From: Progne subis subis
Lineage: Eukaryota; Chordata; Aves; Passeriformes; Hirundinidae
Direction of reading: 5' to 3'
Assembly (NCBI GenBank): GCA_022316685.1
Contig: JAKJHU010000066.1
Coordinates: forward strand, 1,302,001-1,366,000
DNA: 64,000 nt
The notes beneath the pieces were generated by a model. The model had not been told where the DNA came from, did not search any database, and saw nothing but the letters and a program-made list of their open reading frames with translations. This document shows positions 51,073 through 64,000 of this stretch, piece by piece; the first letter of the stretch is position 1, and each line of letters begins with the position of its first letter. A program made the position numbers and the translations under genes.

Positions 51073-54000
51073 TTAGATTATGCGGCTTGCTGGCTCTACG
51101 CTGTAACAATCCTTCCCTCCATGGCCAATTTAGCCCATTGGACTCAGGGGTGACCCAGCACATCATCTTCACTGACAAGGTGTCATCTGTATCATAGAGA
51201 GCAGCCTGAGGGCAGAGATTAAGACACTGAGTCGCTGGCTGCTTGTGGTTGCTGCCAGAGCATCCTCTCTCTCAATTTGTGCCAATTTTTCTTCTAATAA
51301 CCTAACTACCATTCCATCATTTCAGCAAGCTGACAGGGCCACTCTTGAGGAGCTAGAGATTGTTTTAATATCCCTGCTGCTTCAGCAGGAGCACCGGAAA
51401 AACCTAGTAGATGCCCTCTCACTCATTCCCATTCATATCTTTAATTACTGCAGGACAGTTAAAAATGAATTGCCCACTCAGGATAGAGAGGTAGCCTTCA
51501 GAAACAACATCTGAATCAAAACAGACTCTCCTAAATTCATCACTGTTAAGAGCTTTGGTGTTAATCCACGCTCATTTCCATTAATGATCCCAGTGTCAAG
51601 TCAGGTGCTGAAAAACAGCTGTTAATCGGTACCAAACGGACTTACATGAGACCTGTTTGTAAAATCTGTTTTTACCCTACCCAGAACCTTCATACTGTTC
51701 TTTTTTGGTTAATTCATATTGCAACACTCACCCTATTATTGCGGTTTTGCCATTTTGCTGGGGATTTGCCTTTTTCATGTTCTGTGGAGATATTTGAATT
51801 CCCTCTAAGAGCCAACAGAACAAGAATATGATAACAGACGAGTTCCAAGTGTAATGACAACTAAATCCAACCCAGTGCAGAGGTATTTAGAGGCACCAAG
51901 ATTTTACAGTAATAAACTATTTACATCTGAGCTGTGGCATCACTGCCAGGATACCACACAAACTGACAAAAGGGACAACACCCGTTTAAAGGCTTCTGAC
52001 TGCTGTCAAGAGAGACAGCCAAGCATCACCTTACTGTACTCCAAAGATCATAACTGCTGGTTTATGAGCAGATTTTATCTGGAAGGACCCAAAAGGCCCT
52101 CTATAAACTCATTGTTTAGAGAGGAATGACTTCATTGTAAGGTGACAGACGGCAGCTGTTTAATGACATGGAGCATTATCACACAAGAATTTCAGCCAGG
52201 AAGGGCTAGAACAATACCGTACCCAATTGAAAACTGCAGGGGGCTGCTATTTATAGACACAGAAGGTAATTACCTACATTGGATTTTGGCCAGCAAAATA
52301 AGGGCCAGAACCTCTGACAAGCAGAAAAAGAAGCTGTGCAACATTTTTAAGCTGTAAATGACCAGGTCTCTGTGTTTTGGGGGAAAAAACGTCATCTGCA
52401 GGTGCCTTCTGGCCCATCAGCTTTTTTGCAGCATACTTGCTCAAAAGCAGCTCAAAGGAAAGATGATGTTTCAAAAATCATTAACTGCTTCTGCTGCAGC
52501 GTGTTGTAGTTTTTTGGCAGAGCTATTAGACTCTAATAACACTTTTAATTATTATTAAGTAATGCATATCCTAAACAGAAATTTCTAAACGATCCTGACA
52601 TCATGCCCAATGAAAAAAAGAACTCATATGGCAGGATATTCAGTCCTACATAGGCAGTAAAGTCTACAAAATAATTATCTCCAAGCTTCCCTGCACCCAT
52701 CAGCAGGGCTAACAACTGAGCAGCTGTAAGACTTGCAATCCATCTTACAGCCCCATAAAGACTTTAACAAAGAGATGAGCAATTCTTCATCCACCCAGCA
52801 GAGAGCAACCGCACTTGCACTCTCACACACACATGAATTACACGAAAATCCTGATGGCTTTTAATACCTGACACACAATGCTCAGATTTCATTCTTCTCA
52901 GTAGCTAATAAAACTCAAGTGCTTGTGTAAGCACTCAGTGGTAAATGCAGAGATGTTTTTCCTTGTGTTGCCTCCACATTGGCAGAAATCATCTCTAAAA
53001 GTGTAATTTTTCTTAAAACAATGAGTTACTTTTTACTGCCCTGATAATTTAAAACCCACAATAATTTTTCTGGTGAAATCAGAGATTTTTTGTAGCTCAG
53101 CTTTAGGAACTCTCTCCATGTAGTAGATTATACAAACCATAGCAAACCACTGTTAGTACAGGGAATACTTGTTTTCTGATTAATTCCAAATTTAGTACAT
53201 GTAACCATTTTAATGCCTCAGTTGCAAATTTTAGGTAAGGTAAGAAGGTATTTTACCCAGAGGAAAAAAAATTTGAAAATATAGGGGGAAAAAAAAATTC
53301 CTACCTTGAAAATGTTTTGATGGATAATAAATTTGGGCTGAGAGAAGGAGCAGCAGAGGAAGTTGCCTTTCAAGCAGATAGGTCAGACTGCATGATACTA
53401 AGGGCAATATGAATTGGAAAAAGTACCAAACAAAATACAGACTGGAAAAAACATCAGAAGAGAACTGATCCCACCTGAGATAAAACATGTTATTTCTTAG
53501 AGGTATCAATGCAAGTTCCTCACCAGTATCGCAGAAAGAAATCAAGGATACAAAAGGAAATCTTGGTAAGAGCTACATTACAATGCAGTTCCCTTTTCAG
53601 CTGGAGGTGCACATAAAGCACATACACTCCTTGGTGCTTTAAGGCTTCTCACCTTCCTAAAATCAGAGTTCTGCTCTCCAAAGTTAAATATTCACCTCCA
53701 GAGGGGGGTTGGCTCTTCAGGTGTTCAGCCTCTGCATTCCTGCACCACTTCTATTAAAAACCGGTTTGATTTATGGCAGGGGTTTCAACTTAAACCCTGG
53801 ATACTCTTTGTGTACATGTTTAAACCTAGCAAAAGATGTTATTCTAATGTCGTGCTGCTGGTAATGCTTCCTGGAACCACAGAGCCAAGCAACTAACTTT
53901 GCAAAAGCTTTATACATCTACCATATCACACCTTCAAAAAGCCCCCTTACCTGCAAACACATCTTAAAAAAAAATCCTATGTTTCAAAAGATCCAAACTT

Positions 54001-54823
54001 TTACTGCTGCTGTATGGACCTCTTTTTAAATTTTTTATTAAGCAAACTATTTTTTAGAACATGCAGTAGTACTTAATGATGTACATGTGCTATGTGAGTG
54101 GAGCAACTCATACAAGTTAAAATACATGTAAACAAGAGTGAACAAGTGCAGAAGAGAAAGCAAACAGGGAGGAGAAGATGTCTGGGTTTTTTAGAGTCTT
54201 CTATTTTGGAAATCAATTAAATATCACTGCTAGTTCATCTAATAGCAGAAGCAAACAATTAAACACACCATCTATACAAGTCTGAACTGCGCAGCATATT
54301 TTTGTTTATGCTGATAAAATTTACAGTGGCTCACTTGCAGTATCTTCAAAGATTTGCTTACAGTGGCCTATAGATTTTTCTTGACTGAAACTAGCAGAAG
54401 CTCCACAGCCAGTGACAGATGCCTGCCCTTCAATGGCTGAAGAAAGTCAAAGCCACCCCACCCCAACTGCTTTGAATTCATCTCCCCTCTTATTAAGTAC
54501 AGACAAGAATCACAGATTTCTGGGATACATGATAAGAGTGACTGAAAACAAGTACTTGAAGATATAACTAAGAGCCTATGTAAACCCTCGTTCTTTCAGG
54601 CTGCTGTAGGCTTTCAGATATAATTAGTTCAAGGTTTGATGAGGTCTGCTAAACAATAATGTTCTGCAACATAAAGCTTAGGTTAGGCAACCACCCAATA
54701 ATTCACTTTTGCTTTCTGGGCAGAATTAGTTCTCTAAATTAAATGCTTAAACAAGATTGGGACTGTTTTCATCAGGTGTAAGGTAGGTTCTTTTCTAAGA
54801 GTCCCATGAGAGTTAAGACAGAG

Positions 54824-55086
54824 AATCACAGAATGGTTTGGGTAGGAAGGGACCTTAAAGGCCATCCATTCCAACTCACCTGCCATGAGAGGGGAGTCTT
54901 TAACTAGACCAGGCTGCTCGAAGCCCCATCCTTGTCTTGAACACTTTCAGGGATGGAGCAGACAAAGCCACATTGGGTAACCTGTGCCAGTGCCTCAATA
55001 CTCACAATAAAGGATTCGTTCCTTATATCTAACTAAACCCGTCCTCTTCCAGCTTAAGGCTATTCACCCTGTTCTACGTCCCATAA
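54824..55086 (-). mobile_element. CR1 LINE 3' fragment (about 260 bp)
   Basis: The plus strand reads AATCACAGAATGGTTTGGGT, AGGAAGGGACCTTAAAGGCC, CCTGCCATGAGAGGGGAGTC, TTGAACACTTTCAGGGATGG and a final block CACCCTGTTCTACGTCCC. The blocks follow the order of a reversed CR1 3' end. It is the only recognised transposon in the intron segment upstream of exon 2. Confidence 0.92.
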
Positions 55087-57428
55087 AAAGTTCAACAAAT
55101 ATTAAATCACGACTTTTAAATATCTGTTTTCTGTTGACTAATTCCCAGATGGGCACCGGCACATCTTGTTTTGACCTGGGATGTTAAACAATAACAAAGG
55201 CTTCTAATTTATAATTTTTCTGTGTCTAAACTAATCTGTTATGACAACTACTACAACTTACTGCTCCACTCTTCTTGTGCTCTTCAACAACCTTTTCGCT
55301 AGTAATGTCTTTGGGGCATTAATATCTGTGCTCTGTCTAAAAGGGACTCTAGTTGAAAAGGGCTTTTTTTTCCTCTACATCACTGTAAGCTGGACAGTAA
55401 CATGAGAGAGAGCCTGTGTGCCTGAACAATTACATTATAATTTTGGAGCACAGATTAATGCACTTTTTCACATGAAGTTGAACCTGGAGTAGCTGACTGC
55501 TCAGTATTAATGGTGTGGATTATTAATGTCTTGCTGATTACACACATTTGCAATTAAGCACACTACTTCTTTCTGTGTGGCAGGAAACGTTTATCAGTAT
55601 TATTTTTTTAAAAAGCACAATGGTATTTGATTACACCCAAGTGCTTATGTATTTGTGACATGTCAACAACTGGATTAGAATAGTACCAGGCTTTAAAATT
55701 CAGGACATGTAGGACCATCTGTTTTTTTGTCAACAACTTCAGTCTCTCTCTCCCCATTCCAAACTACTGCTCCAAATTTACAAAGTTGTTACTCCAAAAA
55801 ACTTCAAAGACAGCAATGAAGGCTTCAAATTTTTTTTCTTTTACTTGGTAATTACTGACATGACATTTCAGCAAGTTTTGTAGCCACTGCTGGCAATTAT
55901 CTGCAATTTCTTACGAGGCTTGCAAGGTCTTATCCAGTTTATAGCAAACTCTGTCCTAGAGTTGAGATGGAAGACATGGGAAAGGTGTTCTCCAAATACT
56001 TATTTTGAAATGCAACTATTTCTGTGTGCTAAAATCGACTGATTATTTAAAGAAGTAATTCACAGTCCAGTGTTTTTCAAGATTGGCACCTACATGTGTA
56101 CGTATACACATGCTCAGGCTTGGTCCCAGCTGAACTCCACAAAGTGCAGGGAATCATTTTCAAAGGCCCAAAAACCATGTTCAAAGGAGGCCAAGAGCTC
56201 ATGCCTGACATGGCTGCTTTGCCTAAATAGCTTCCTTAAAAAGAGAATGGGAGATCACAGCCCTGCTCGTTTTAAGAGTGTAACCAATTTTGTTTAGCCA
56301 CTTTTGGTTAGACATCAAATAGACCGTTAGAGGAAGCTGTGACATTCAATTTTCTTACTTAAAACAAAAAATCCTATCAAGCTCAGCCATGCTCTGCCCT
56401 TCAACAAATCTGAATATAAGAAAAGATCATTGTCCAAAGTGTGATGAAATTGTGATTTCAACAAGTTGAGCATCATTATAGCAAAATCCCCCTCAGCTGA
56501 TTCCTTTTTTTAAACCATTTCTTCATTTTTTTGACAACACATCTGGCATATAGAATACAGATGATCATTTGTTTATATATCTGTCTAAATGCCTTTTCCA
56601 AACACAGCCAGATGGAGCCTTTCAAAATCAAATTAATTTCAGATTAATTCACTCTGGACTCACTCCAGTTTCATGACTCTTTGCTTTGAGGCACCATCTA
56701 AATTGATTTAGAGTCACGAACTTAAGAGAGCTCAAGTCCTTAGGACAGAAAAAAAGAGATCCTTCTTGCATACCGAAAGAGTCAGCAAATCAAAAGAGTC
56801 CATGTTCCTAAGTTTTGGCTCCTAAAAAAACCCTCCACCAAATCAACATAAGAATGCCTTAGTTTACACAGTGCCAAATTCATATATAAAACTTTCATTC
56901 CAGAAAAATAATTTTAGAATTCACGTCTTCAATGCCTCCCTTGCTGAGTCCAATAAAATTTACTGCTCTAATTAAAAAGCAAACTAAAAAAAAGGCATTG
57001 CGCTAAACCTTGCAATAAGCAGTAGTCATGGAAAGATAGGAGACAGGTAATAAAAATCTCCACTGCAAGGGATTTATCTAAGGAACTATAAACAAATGTA
57101 GCCTGCAAACACTGTGGGCTTGCATACTGTCAATCCTCTGTGGATGCCTTTATTATCTCACTTGTTTCAATTGCAATTTGGGTTTCCATGGAGATGTAAC
57201 AGTCAACTCTGGAAAATTATAAGATAAATGTCAGGCAGTGATAACGGTGTTAATGAAGCTTCATTGACAAGCAGAACTATGCTTCAAATAATAGGCATAT
57301 TTCTATTAGCATATGTATAACCTGTCCAGAAAAAGAGAGAAAAAAATTCCCAACAACAGGGAAAGACAATATTAAAAAATTAAAAGGAAATTGTGTATGT
57401 AGATGATACAAGACATACAATGGAACAT

Positions 57429-57831
57429 CGCATCTATGTGAAAGGATGAATCCCTAACAAACAGAAGAGATGCGGATTCAAAATTTAATTTCCCGATTCC
57501 TCTTGAAATTTTTGCACTTAGCTACCGGGCTGAAAAGGCACTTTGCTGACACACGCAGACATACTCCTGCGTGGTGTGACTCCTGTTTCCTTACAGGGCA
57601 GGGCTGGAAGGATCTGCTCCACCAGGCACTTTGAAGCTGCGATTTCATAATGCGCAACTACAGCTGCAGTGGGCTGTGAGAAAGATGCCGACCTCAGTGG
57701 AAACACGAATAGCGCGCACACCAGTACGGCCTCCAGAGCTCTTGGGTGTCGTTCGTGCTCAGACTGGGGTGGCTGCTCCACCACATCTCGATACACGATT
57801 AATTTAACATGATACCAGCAGAGCAACATCC
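57429..57831. other. CpG-enriched patch of unknown nature
   Basis: About 20 CpG dinucleotides in roughly 400 bases, for example CACGAATAGCGCGCACACCA at 57704-57723, in an otherwise CpG-poor intron 10 kb upstream of exon 2. A 103-codon open frame runs on the minus strand (57829-57518) but resembles no family I know. It could be a regulatory element, an alternative noncoding first exon region, or a young unrecognised transposon. No strong GT donor was seen on the minus strand inside it. Confidence 0.4.
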
Positions 57832-60800
57832 GTGAGCACTTCAGATGACAGCATGGTGTGGTCTTGACATGCTTCTGTGTTAACCAAGCCTGCGAAAGCT
57901 AGAGACGCTGCCAGTCATCTGTGAAGGGCTACAGCCAACTTTTTTCTTCCCACAGATGGAATGGTTTTGGTGAACTGGAGGTCAAAGAGGTGACAAAGTG
58001 GATTTCTGCAGAACAGAGGGAAATGAAGCTCATCCTGTTTTATTTCAATGGGTCAAGGTCTTCATTTGGCCAGGATGGACTTCCACCCTGCCAGAGGAAG
58101 GGAAGAGAGTTTGGCTACACCTGTACTTGAAGGGTTCATTTTGGCAGTTTATCAGAAGCCGGGAGTAGGGCAGGAGTGGGGCAATCCTACCCCAAAGAAC
58201 CACGTCAAAATTTTTGTAGGTGGATAAAATAAGCTAAAATATTCACTGCCTATTTGTGAGGAAGCATTGCCTCTGTTGGGACAACCAAAAGGTGCTAGAG
58301 GTTGGTCCTATCTCTTCTCATCCCACTATTTGACCTTGGGAATTTTAGTCTCTTGCCTGGCTGTGTAACTCTTTCAGGTAGTGTCAATCCTCCCATCTCC
58401 TCCTCTGTCTTTGAAAACAAGGTTCTGGTATTAGAAGAGTGTTAGAAGGGCTGCAGATTAAATGATGAAATGGAAAATCAGGATGAGGCTTGATTCAGCA
58501 GCAGAGGAAGGTGAAATATTAAACATAAAAGCAAATGAAGAAAGAATTTATCCCTCCAAAGGCTTGATGTTAAAACATGTGGGCAGGGAAAGCTTCACGA
58601 ATTGTGGGGAAATTCTCAAATGATACTGGGAGGTAAAATTTTATGAAACAGTAGCTCAACCAAACATCTGCATGCAGGACGGGAAACAAGCTGACTTTGT
58701 CATTGCAATGAAAAATATAGCTGGGGAGTGGGGTTGGGGGCAGAGTTTTCTTTTTCCCCTCCTCTCCTCAAAACACCTCTGTTTCTCCTATCTTGTCGAA
58801 ATTCTGTTTGTTTAGTAAAGGCAAACATGAATGTTGTCTGGAAAACACTTCCAAGTTCTCTAGGGAGAAGTCCAGACAGGTTTTAAGGGGCAGAAAAGCG
58901 AGCTGAAAAAGTGCCCAGTCTCTCTGCAGAGCAGACCTCAGCTCTGATCATATTGCTGGACAACAACAAAATCAATAGAGGGTTTTTTCCTAAGTTGTGT
59001 TACAAGGAAGCTTAAAAAAAATCCAGAAGTTTCTCTTTTTCTGATTCTTTTCTAATCTGCTCCTCAATAGAACAAAGGTGAAAAATCTAAGTACCTCATT
59101 AGATTTCTACTAAAATGCCAATAGTCAGAAAGTGATTTTCCTCAGTGAGTTTTCTGCATACTTATAACTCACTCTAGCGCTTTTTGGAGGAAGGGGAAAA
59201 CCTCTCAAACGCAATATTCATGGTAGTTGATTCTATGTAAAAGTACTTCTGCCAGCTTTGTAGAAGACAGAATAATGCGTAAACCTTGAGTATGGCTTCA
59301 GCTTCAGATGGGCAAGACATAAACACTCAAGTCAGGGTTAAATGGTGGCAGAACCAGGCCCCACCAGACATGTAACTATGATTTGTAGATTAAAGAAAAG
59401 AAACTGGATGTGAAGGCAGAATACTGAGCAATTTTTTAAATTAAAAAAACCCCAAGTGTGCTGTGTGGAACACATTGTCAGCACGGCAAAACAGACCAAG
59501 TTGTCTTAATTTCTCACTTATTGAAATCTCTAAATTCCATTGCAATGTGTTTTCTAGCATCTTCAAAGGATTAGTTTTCCTTTGTATTTTGGATTACCAA
59601 CAGTTTTACTTTTATGTCCAAAGAGAGACCAGCTATACAAAAGGTCAGTAGTAGCACTGGCAGACAAGTAATCAACAACAATTCTGAGTTTTTAAAGTAA
59701 ACCCTCATTATATTTTAAGATTTTACTTAGTCCCTTATTTTTTTCTCTATTGCAAATAAGATATTTTGTTCTGTCAGTTGTGCTGTTCTTTTGAAGCTCA
59801 CAAGAAAATAAACAACTACACATAATTAGGGAAGGAGGAATTCGCCCTTTAAAGGCATCATTCAAAGAAACAAAATGAGAAAAACTGGTTTAAATTTTCC
59901 TAATAAACATACCCTGAAAAATCCTAAGAAAAATACGCCCTAGCATACGCACATGCACACACACTTCCCAAATCATATGGCAGTCATTTATGGGGACTGC
60001 AAAGATCTTTTAATTGTGAGTTTGAAGGACACTCTGCAAATGCAGCATTGGGAAAAACAAAAGAGGGGTGCCATTTAGAACTCTTTTGCCAAATGGAAAG
60101 GAAAATGCAGCTTGAAAAGTTACCAAAACCCCATGTTTTTAAGGTCATCATAAATAATTGCAGTAGGAAAAGTTTTAAATTATGAGATAACTTCTAAACT
60201 GTACTTTTGGACAAAATCTTATCCTAGTGGGTATTTATTTGCTCTGGAAGTTTAATTTGCAAGCATAAATGAATCCAGGTCTCAGGGACTTGCTGACACT
60301 TTACAGAAGAAATGGGGAAAAAACCAGGAATACCATCCACATAATTTTGACCACCACATAATTTACAAAGACTCTTAACTCCAGTACCCTTGTGCAAGAG
60401 AAAAGGTAGTTAAACAGTCGTGGATATATTTTTAAGCTCCCTGTAACATACTCGACCTGTGGAAATTTGGCCAGCTTAGGTTTGGCTGGCTGTCAGCAGC
60501 AGTGTGAAACGCAGTGTGATTTATAGAAATCTCTGTCATCACACCACAGGGTTAATTTCTTTCCTTCTTTTTTCTCTTTCCCTCCTGCCCCTGAAAGTGG
60601 AAAACTCCTATTTATGATGACAAGTCTTTGGAAAGCTGGAGGATTAGTAACACCATGTGGTTCCCTAAGATCTCTAGCCCTTTTCCAACTGTTTTCCATA
60701 TAACTCCTCTCTGTATGGGCATCGGCACCTTCGCTCAACAGATGGAAAAAGGGAAGAACCTGCCCCAGGGCAGGTGGAGGGACCAGGATGCTGGCAATGG

Positions 60801-63147
60801 AAGAATACAGACTTGAAGCTCACATCTCATCTCCCTGATACAAGAAATCGAGGGGAATCCAAGCATCAAATATGGGATTTTAATAATATGAGCATTTATT
60901 TTAATGATTTGAAGGCTGAACCTGCTGGGCTTGTCACTGTAAGTAAGAGATATGGAGAAAGAAACGATGAAGCCTGAATTTTCATTCTGACTGCCACCAC
61001 TGGAGAGCTGTGGATTTGTGCTCACTCTGGTCTAAGGCAGGGAAGGATATCTGTGCCCTGTGCCCACACAATCACTCAGGACAGGCAGCCACCAGCTGGG
61101 CAGCAGGTCAGCTCTGAACACTGAGCATAGAGCTTCACTCAAGCAATTTCAAATTCATTGAGAGTGGTATTACTCACAGATTATTTTAAGGCACATCACT
61201 TTTCTTGCTATAACCATCCTTCAGAGAAGATGAAATCTAATCAAAGAACAAAGCTGGGAAGTGTGTCTAATGGTAAAGAGCACAGAATTATGCAACAAAA
61301 AGCTGTTTCTCAGCCACACTTTTTTATAAGTCTTTTCTCTTTGCTGTGCTTATCTCCCTCACCTTTAAATTACGACCCCACCCTAACAAAGAATTCTAAA
61401 ACACTCAGAGGAAACCACTATGTAAATGCTGAACCATTATGTTATTAAAGAAAAAAACCCAAAAACTACCCTTTCATGATATATTTTTTCTTTTAACTTG
61501 ATGCAATTTAATTTTTCTTTTAAAGGCAATTTTTTGAATATTATGAAATACAGCAGAAGTAAAATGCTTTCCAAAGCCGCTATTACTTTTTGCCTTCCAA
61601 GAGCATCTCTGAAGCCCCAAACAATGCTGTCTGCTTTCTAAGTAGCGGACTTAATTTTATTAGTAAGCCCAGATGTCTTCCTACTATTTTCACATGTTAG
61701 GAAACATGACACACTTGCAGACTAATTTAACAGACAGTTAAGAAATAAAGGTGAGAAGGGGAGACAGCAGGTCTGAGTTCACTTGGCCTACAAAGTTAGA
61801 ATTTTTTTATTTACTGGTTTCTACCAAGCACCTTCATTAATGACCCCAAGATCTTTAATGCTTCTTTAATTGTCTGGGCTTCCATCTTTCCATGATTGGA
61901 CTGAATATCAATACAGCTGGCTGAAACAGTTGCTGCTCTACTAAGAAGGTCAGAGAATCTGGGGGGGGAGGGGGGATCCCGGACAGAATGGGAATGTATT
62001 CCCCGAAGTTTCAAGGTAGAAGGGAATGCAGCTCGAATGTGCCAGCTCACGTCTCATTACTCTGTATTTTCTAGGCATTTATCCATTAGATGCCTTGCTA
62101 TCCTTTCTTATTTAATTCAATGATGCATTCTTCCATAGAGTTGCACTAGGCTGACACATTAATTAAAACTACCTTGAAATATTACCAGCTACACAGCATT
62201 TGATTGGTAGGAGAAAAATAGTTGGATATGAAAATTAGTATTAGCTTTTACATAAAATAAATTATTATTCAATAAATTTTAATTGCCTGGGGCATTTTTA
62301 TGAACAACAGGGATTAGCGAATATAATGTATACAATACATTGTATATGTAACAGAATAATCAAGCCTGACAGAGTACTTTTGCTTGTTTCAGAGCACATA
62401 CACAGCTCACACGGAGAAGGAACAGATTACAAGGAGCTTCCCTGCAGCCACACGCAGCTGTAAAAGCTCCGAGTCAGCAACGGCAGCGCGCTGACAGTTA
62501 AATCAAAACTATACATCCTTGAGGAGCCATTTCATCTAAATCACAGCCTCTGATTCCTCATCTTATGTGGGCAATGGGCCTCCATTTCTTAAAAATGGGA
62601 GCACTGGTGGAGGTAGGAGTGAGGCTTCAGGAGAGCTGTTTTTGTGAGCTCTGTTCCACGAGTACTGCAGAAATGTACACAAAGCTTTACAAATGACCTC
62701 ATTTTTACTAGGAAAGGACAGCTCAGCTCTGTTCTACATTTTGCTGAACTGAAAGGAAGGCCCCACAGCCAAACTGTCATGTCTAATCATTGTGTTGCTG
62801 GAGAGTGTTTAAAACAAACAACTTTTTCTTTTTTTCCCCTTCTCTTTTAATACAAAGCTGTGGAGCAATTGTGTTTTCAGAGATTGGGAGCTGCATTTTC
62901 TATCACATAGCCAAGACACAAGAACAGCAATTTTTCCCAGTGCAATGAATGAGGATAAATTTTCACCTCATTAATGATCAGAGCTGATTATTCCCTTCCC
63001 CCACTTTTCCTTTTAGGTCATGGATCAAATGTGACCCACTTTCCTTGAATGCTTTCCCACCATCTATTTTTCCCATTAGAGTCGAAAGCCAGTTGCTAAG
63101 GACACATTACAAAGCAGCCACGCAACCACCAAATATCTGCCCCCCAA

Positions 63148-63175
63148 ACACACACACACACACACAAAAACACAC
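63148..63175. repeat. (CA)n microsatellite
   Basis: About nine CA units, an A-run interruption, then CACAC. In the CELF2 pre-mRNA (minus strand) this is a GU repeat. Confidence 0.95.
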
Positions 63176-64000
63176 TTTTTTTCTTCCCCCCTGCCTTTAC
63201 GATATTTCTCCCCACTCATCATCCACTCTCAGCAAGCTCCCTCTTTACATTCAGGCAAGCCAACAACAGAACTGCTTATAAGGACAGGCTTAGCACAAGA
63301 ATAGGATTTTCTAATGACTACAGAGACTCCTGGGGCCCTTCATATTTAAAAAAAAATATAAAGGCATCAGCCTTGGTTTTTAATTACTCCTAATTCTAAA
63401 TCTCATGGCCTTAAACACAATAGGTCTTTCAACTCGGAAAAAAAATGACACTAATCAGTAACAAAGTCCCCTGTGCAACCTGCTAGTCCTCTGCTGGCAT
63501 TGCAATGCTTGCACTGCTGTGATTTTTCAAGGTTGACCAATGAGTCAGCAAAGCCAAGACAACTTAAAAGCATTAAATCGTGCAACTGAAATGTTTCTTT
63601 CCAATACAGCACTGGATGGATTACAATTAACAAGGGGAATCATTACAAGGCAAATATTGTAAGAGCAGAGAGAGAGAGAAATAGGGAATTAAAGGAGATG
63701 GTGTTCATTTTGCAACAAATGAGCCCCAGATGTTAAGGTATTTGTGATTTAATATAGCCCCTCTCACCAACCAGGTAAGGAATGTAATTAAAAAGCATTA
63801 AAGTTCATTGCTGAAGCTCAACTGAAACAAAATGAAGATTTCATTCATCTGCTCTACTTCCCTCTGAGTAGCCAACTAATATTCCTACTTGGTGCAATAT
63901 CCTGTGAAATGGAAGACCTGTGTTGCTCTACAGTGCTTTCCATGAAAATCCCTCTCCTTGGCATTTATAGAAGAAAAGATGTCATTCTAAGTGTCTCATT

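Larger units (their letters stand above)
47244..64000 (-). other. CELF2: CELF2 intron upstream of exon 2 (3' part, continues beyond the window)
   Basis: About 16.8 kb of intron before exon 2. It holds one CR1 fragment (54824-55086), a GAAA-type tract (51020-51072), a CA/GT microsatellite (63148-63175), a G-run near 61961-61976, short poly(A) runs (47349-47360, 47886-47899 and 48609-48620, approximately) and a CpG-rich patch (57429-57831). The exon encoding the longer N-terminus of CELF2 isoforms (a sequence ending in a leucine-rich ELLLS before NGTANK) was searched for by eye and not found. CELF2 is known to use several alternative first exons, so a noncoding first exon could be hidden here, but none can be asserted. 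The remaining stretches (47244-51019, 51073-54823, 55087-57428, 57832-63147) are AT-rich sequence with many stops and no recognised gene. Confidence 0.9.

Noticed and set aside
62311..62350. AT-rich inverted repeat near ATACAATACATTGTAT
   Set aside because: Short palindromes are expected by chance in AT-rich DNA and no associated feature was seen.
47244..64000. Upstream CELF2 coding exon for the longer N-terminus
   Set aside because: No minus-strand sequence coding for an ELLLS ending followed by a splice donor in the right phase was found.
1..64000. tRNA, rRNA, spliceosomal RNA or other known small RNA genes
   Set aside because: No GGTTCGAATCC-type B box, rRNA core or snRNA sequence was noticed on either strand; a dedicated covariance-model search was not possible.

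Overview
This window is vertebrate, almost certainly avian, nuclear DNA. It lies inside one very large gene, CELF2 (CUGBP Elav-like family member 2, an RNA-binding splicing and mRNA-stability regulator), which is transcribed on the minus strand. Two short protein-coding exons are present. They encode the first part of the protein and most of RNA-recognition motif 1 (RRM1): the exon at 47047-47243 (197 bp, containing the MNGALDHSD start) and the exon at 15790-15872 (83 bp). Exon phases agree across the junction, both exons have AG acceptors and GT donors, and the encoded residues match CELF2 rather than its paralogue CELF1. Exon numbers used here are relative (exon 2 = the MNGALDHSD exon).

Layout in transcript order, from high to low coordinates: 64000-47244 is the 3' part of the intron between the upstream alternative first exon(s) and exon 2; 47243-47047 is exon 2; 47046-15873 is a 31.2-kb intron; 15872-15790 is exon 3; 15789-1 is the start of the following intron, whose exon 4 is not in the window. 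The exon coding for the longer N-terminus of some CELF2 isoforms was not found either, so it should lie beyond 64000.

The organism call rests on interspersed repeats. Eight short, 5'-truncated CR1 LINE remnants carry the bird-type 3' end (ATTCTATGA-like octamers beside a GGTTTGGGTTGGAAGGGACC-type segment on one strand), and one older, more diverged CR1/L3-like piece lies near 41-41.9 kb. Nothing resembling Alu, L1 or other mammalian repeats was seen. Recognised transposon sequence is only about 3 kb. The rest is AT-rich intron with many homopolymer and simple-sequence tracts, a perfect 45-bp tandem duplication, two poly(T)/G-rich/poly(A) composite tracts, two A/C-rich tracts and two unusually CpG-rich patches (near 0.8 kb and 57.4-57.8 kb).

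No second gene, tRNA, rRNA, recognisable small RNA, CRISPR array or prokaryotic system was found. All open reading frames other than the two exons look like chance frames, CR1 debris or homopolymer artefacts. The points most worth checking are a CpG cluster beside a strong minus-strand splice donor near 985 (possible alternative first exon or antisense promoter), the CpG-rich patch upstream of exon 2, the weak GTACAG donor of exon 2, and several candidate conserved non-coding blocks whose conservation cannot be judged from one sequence.
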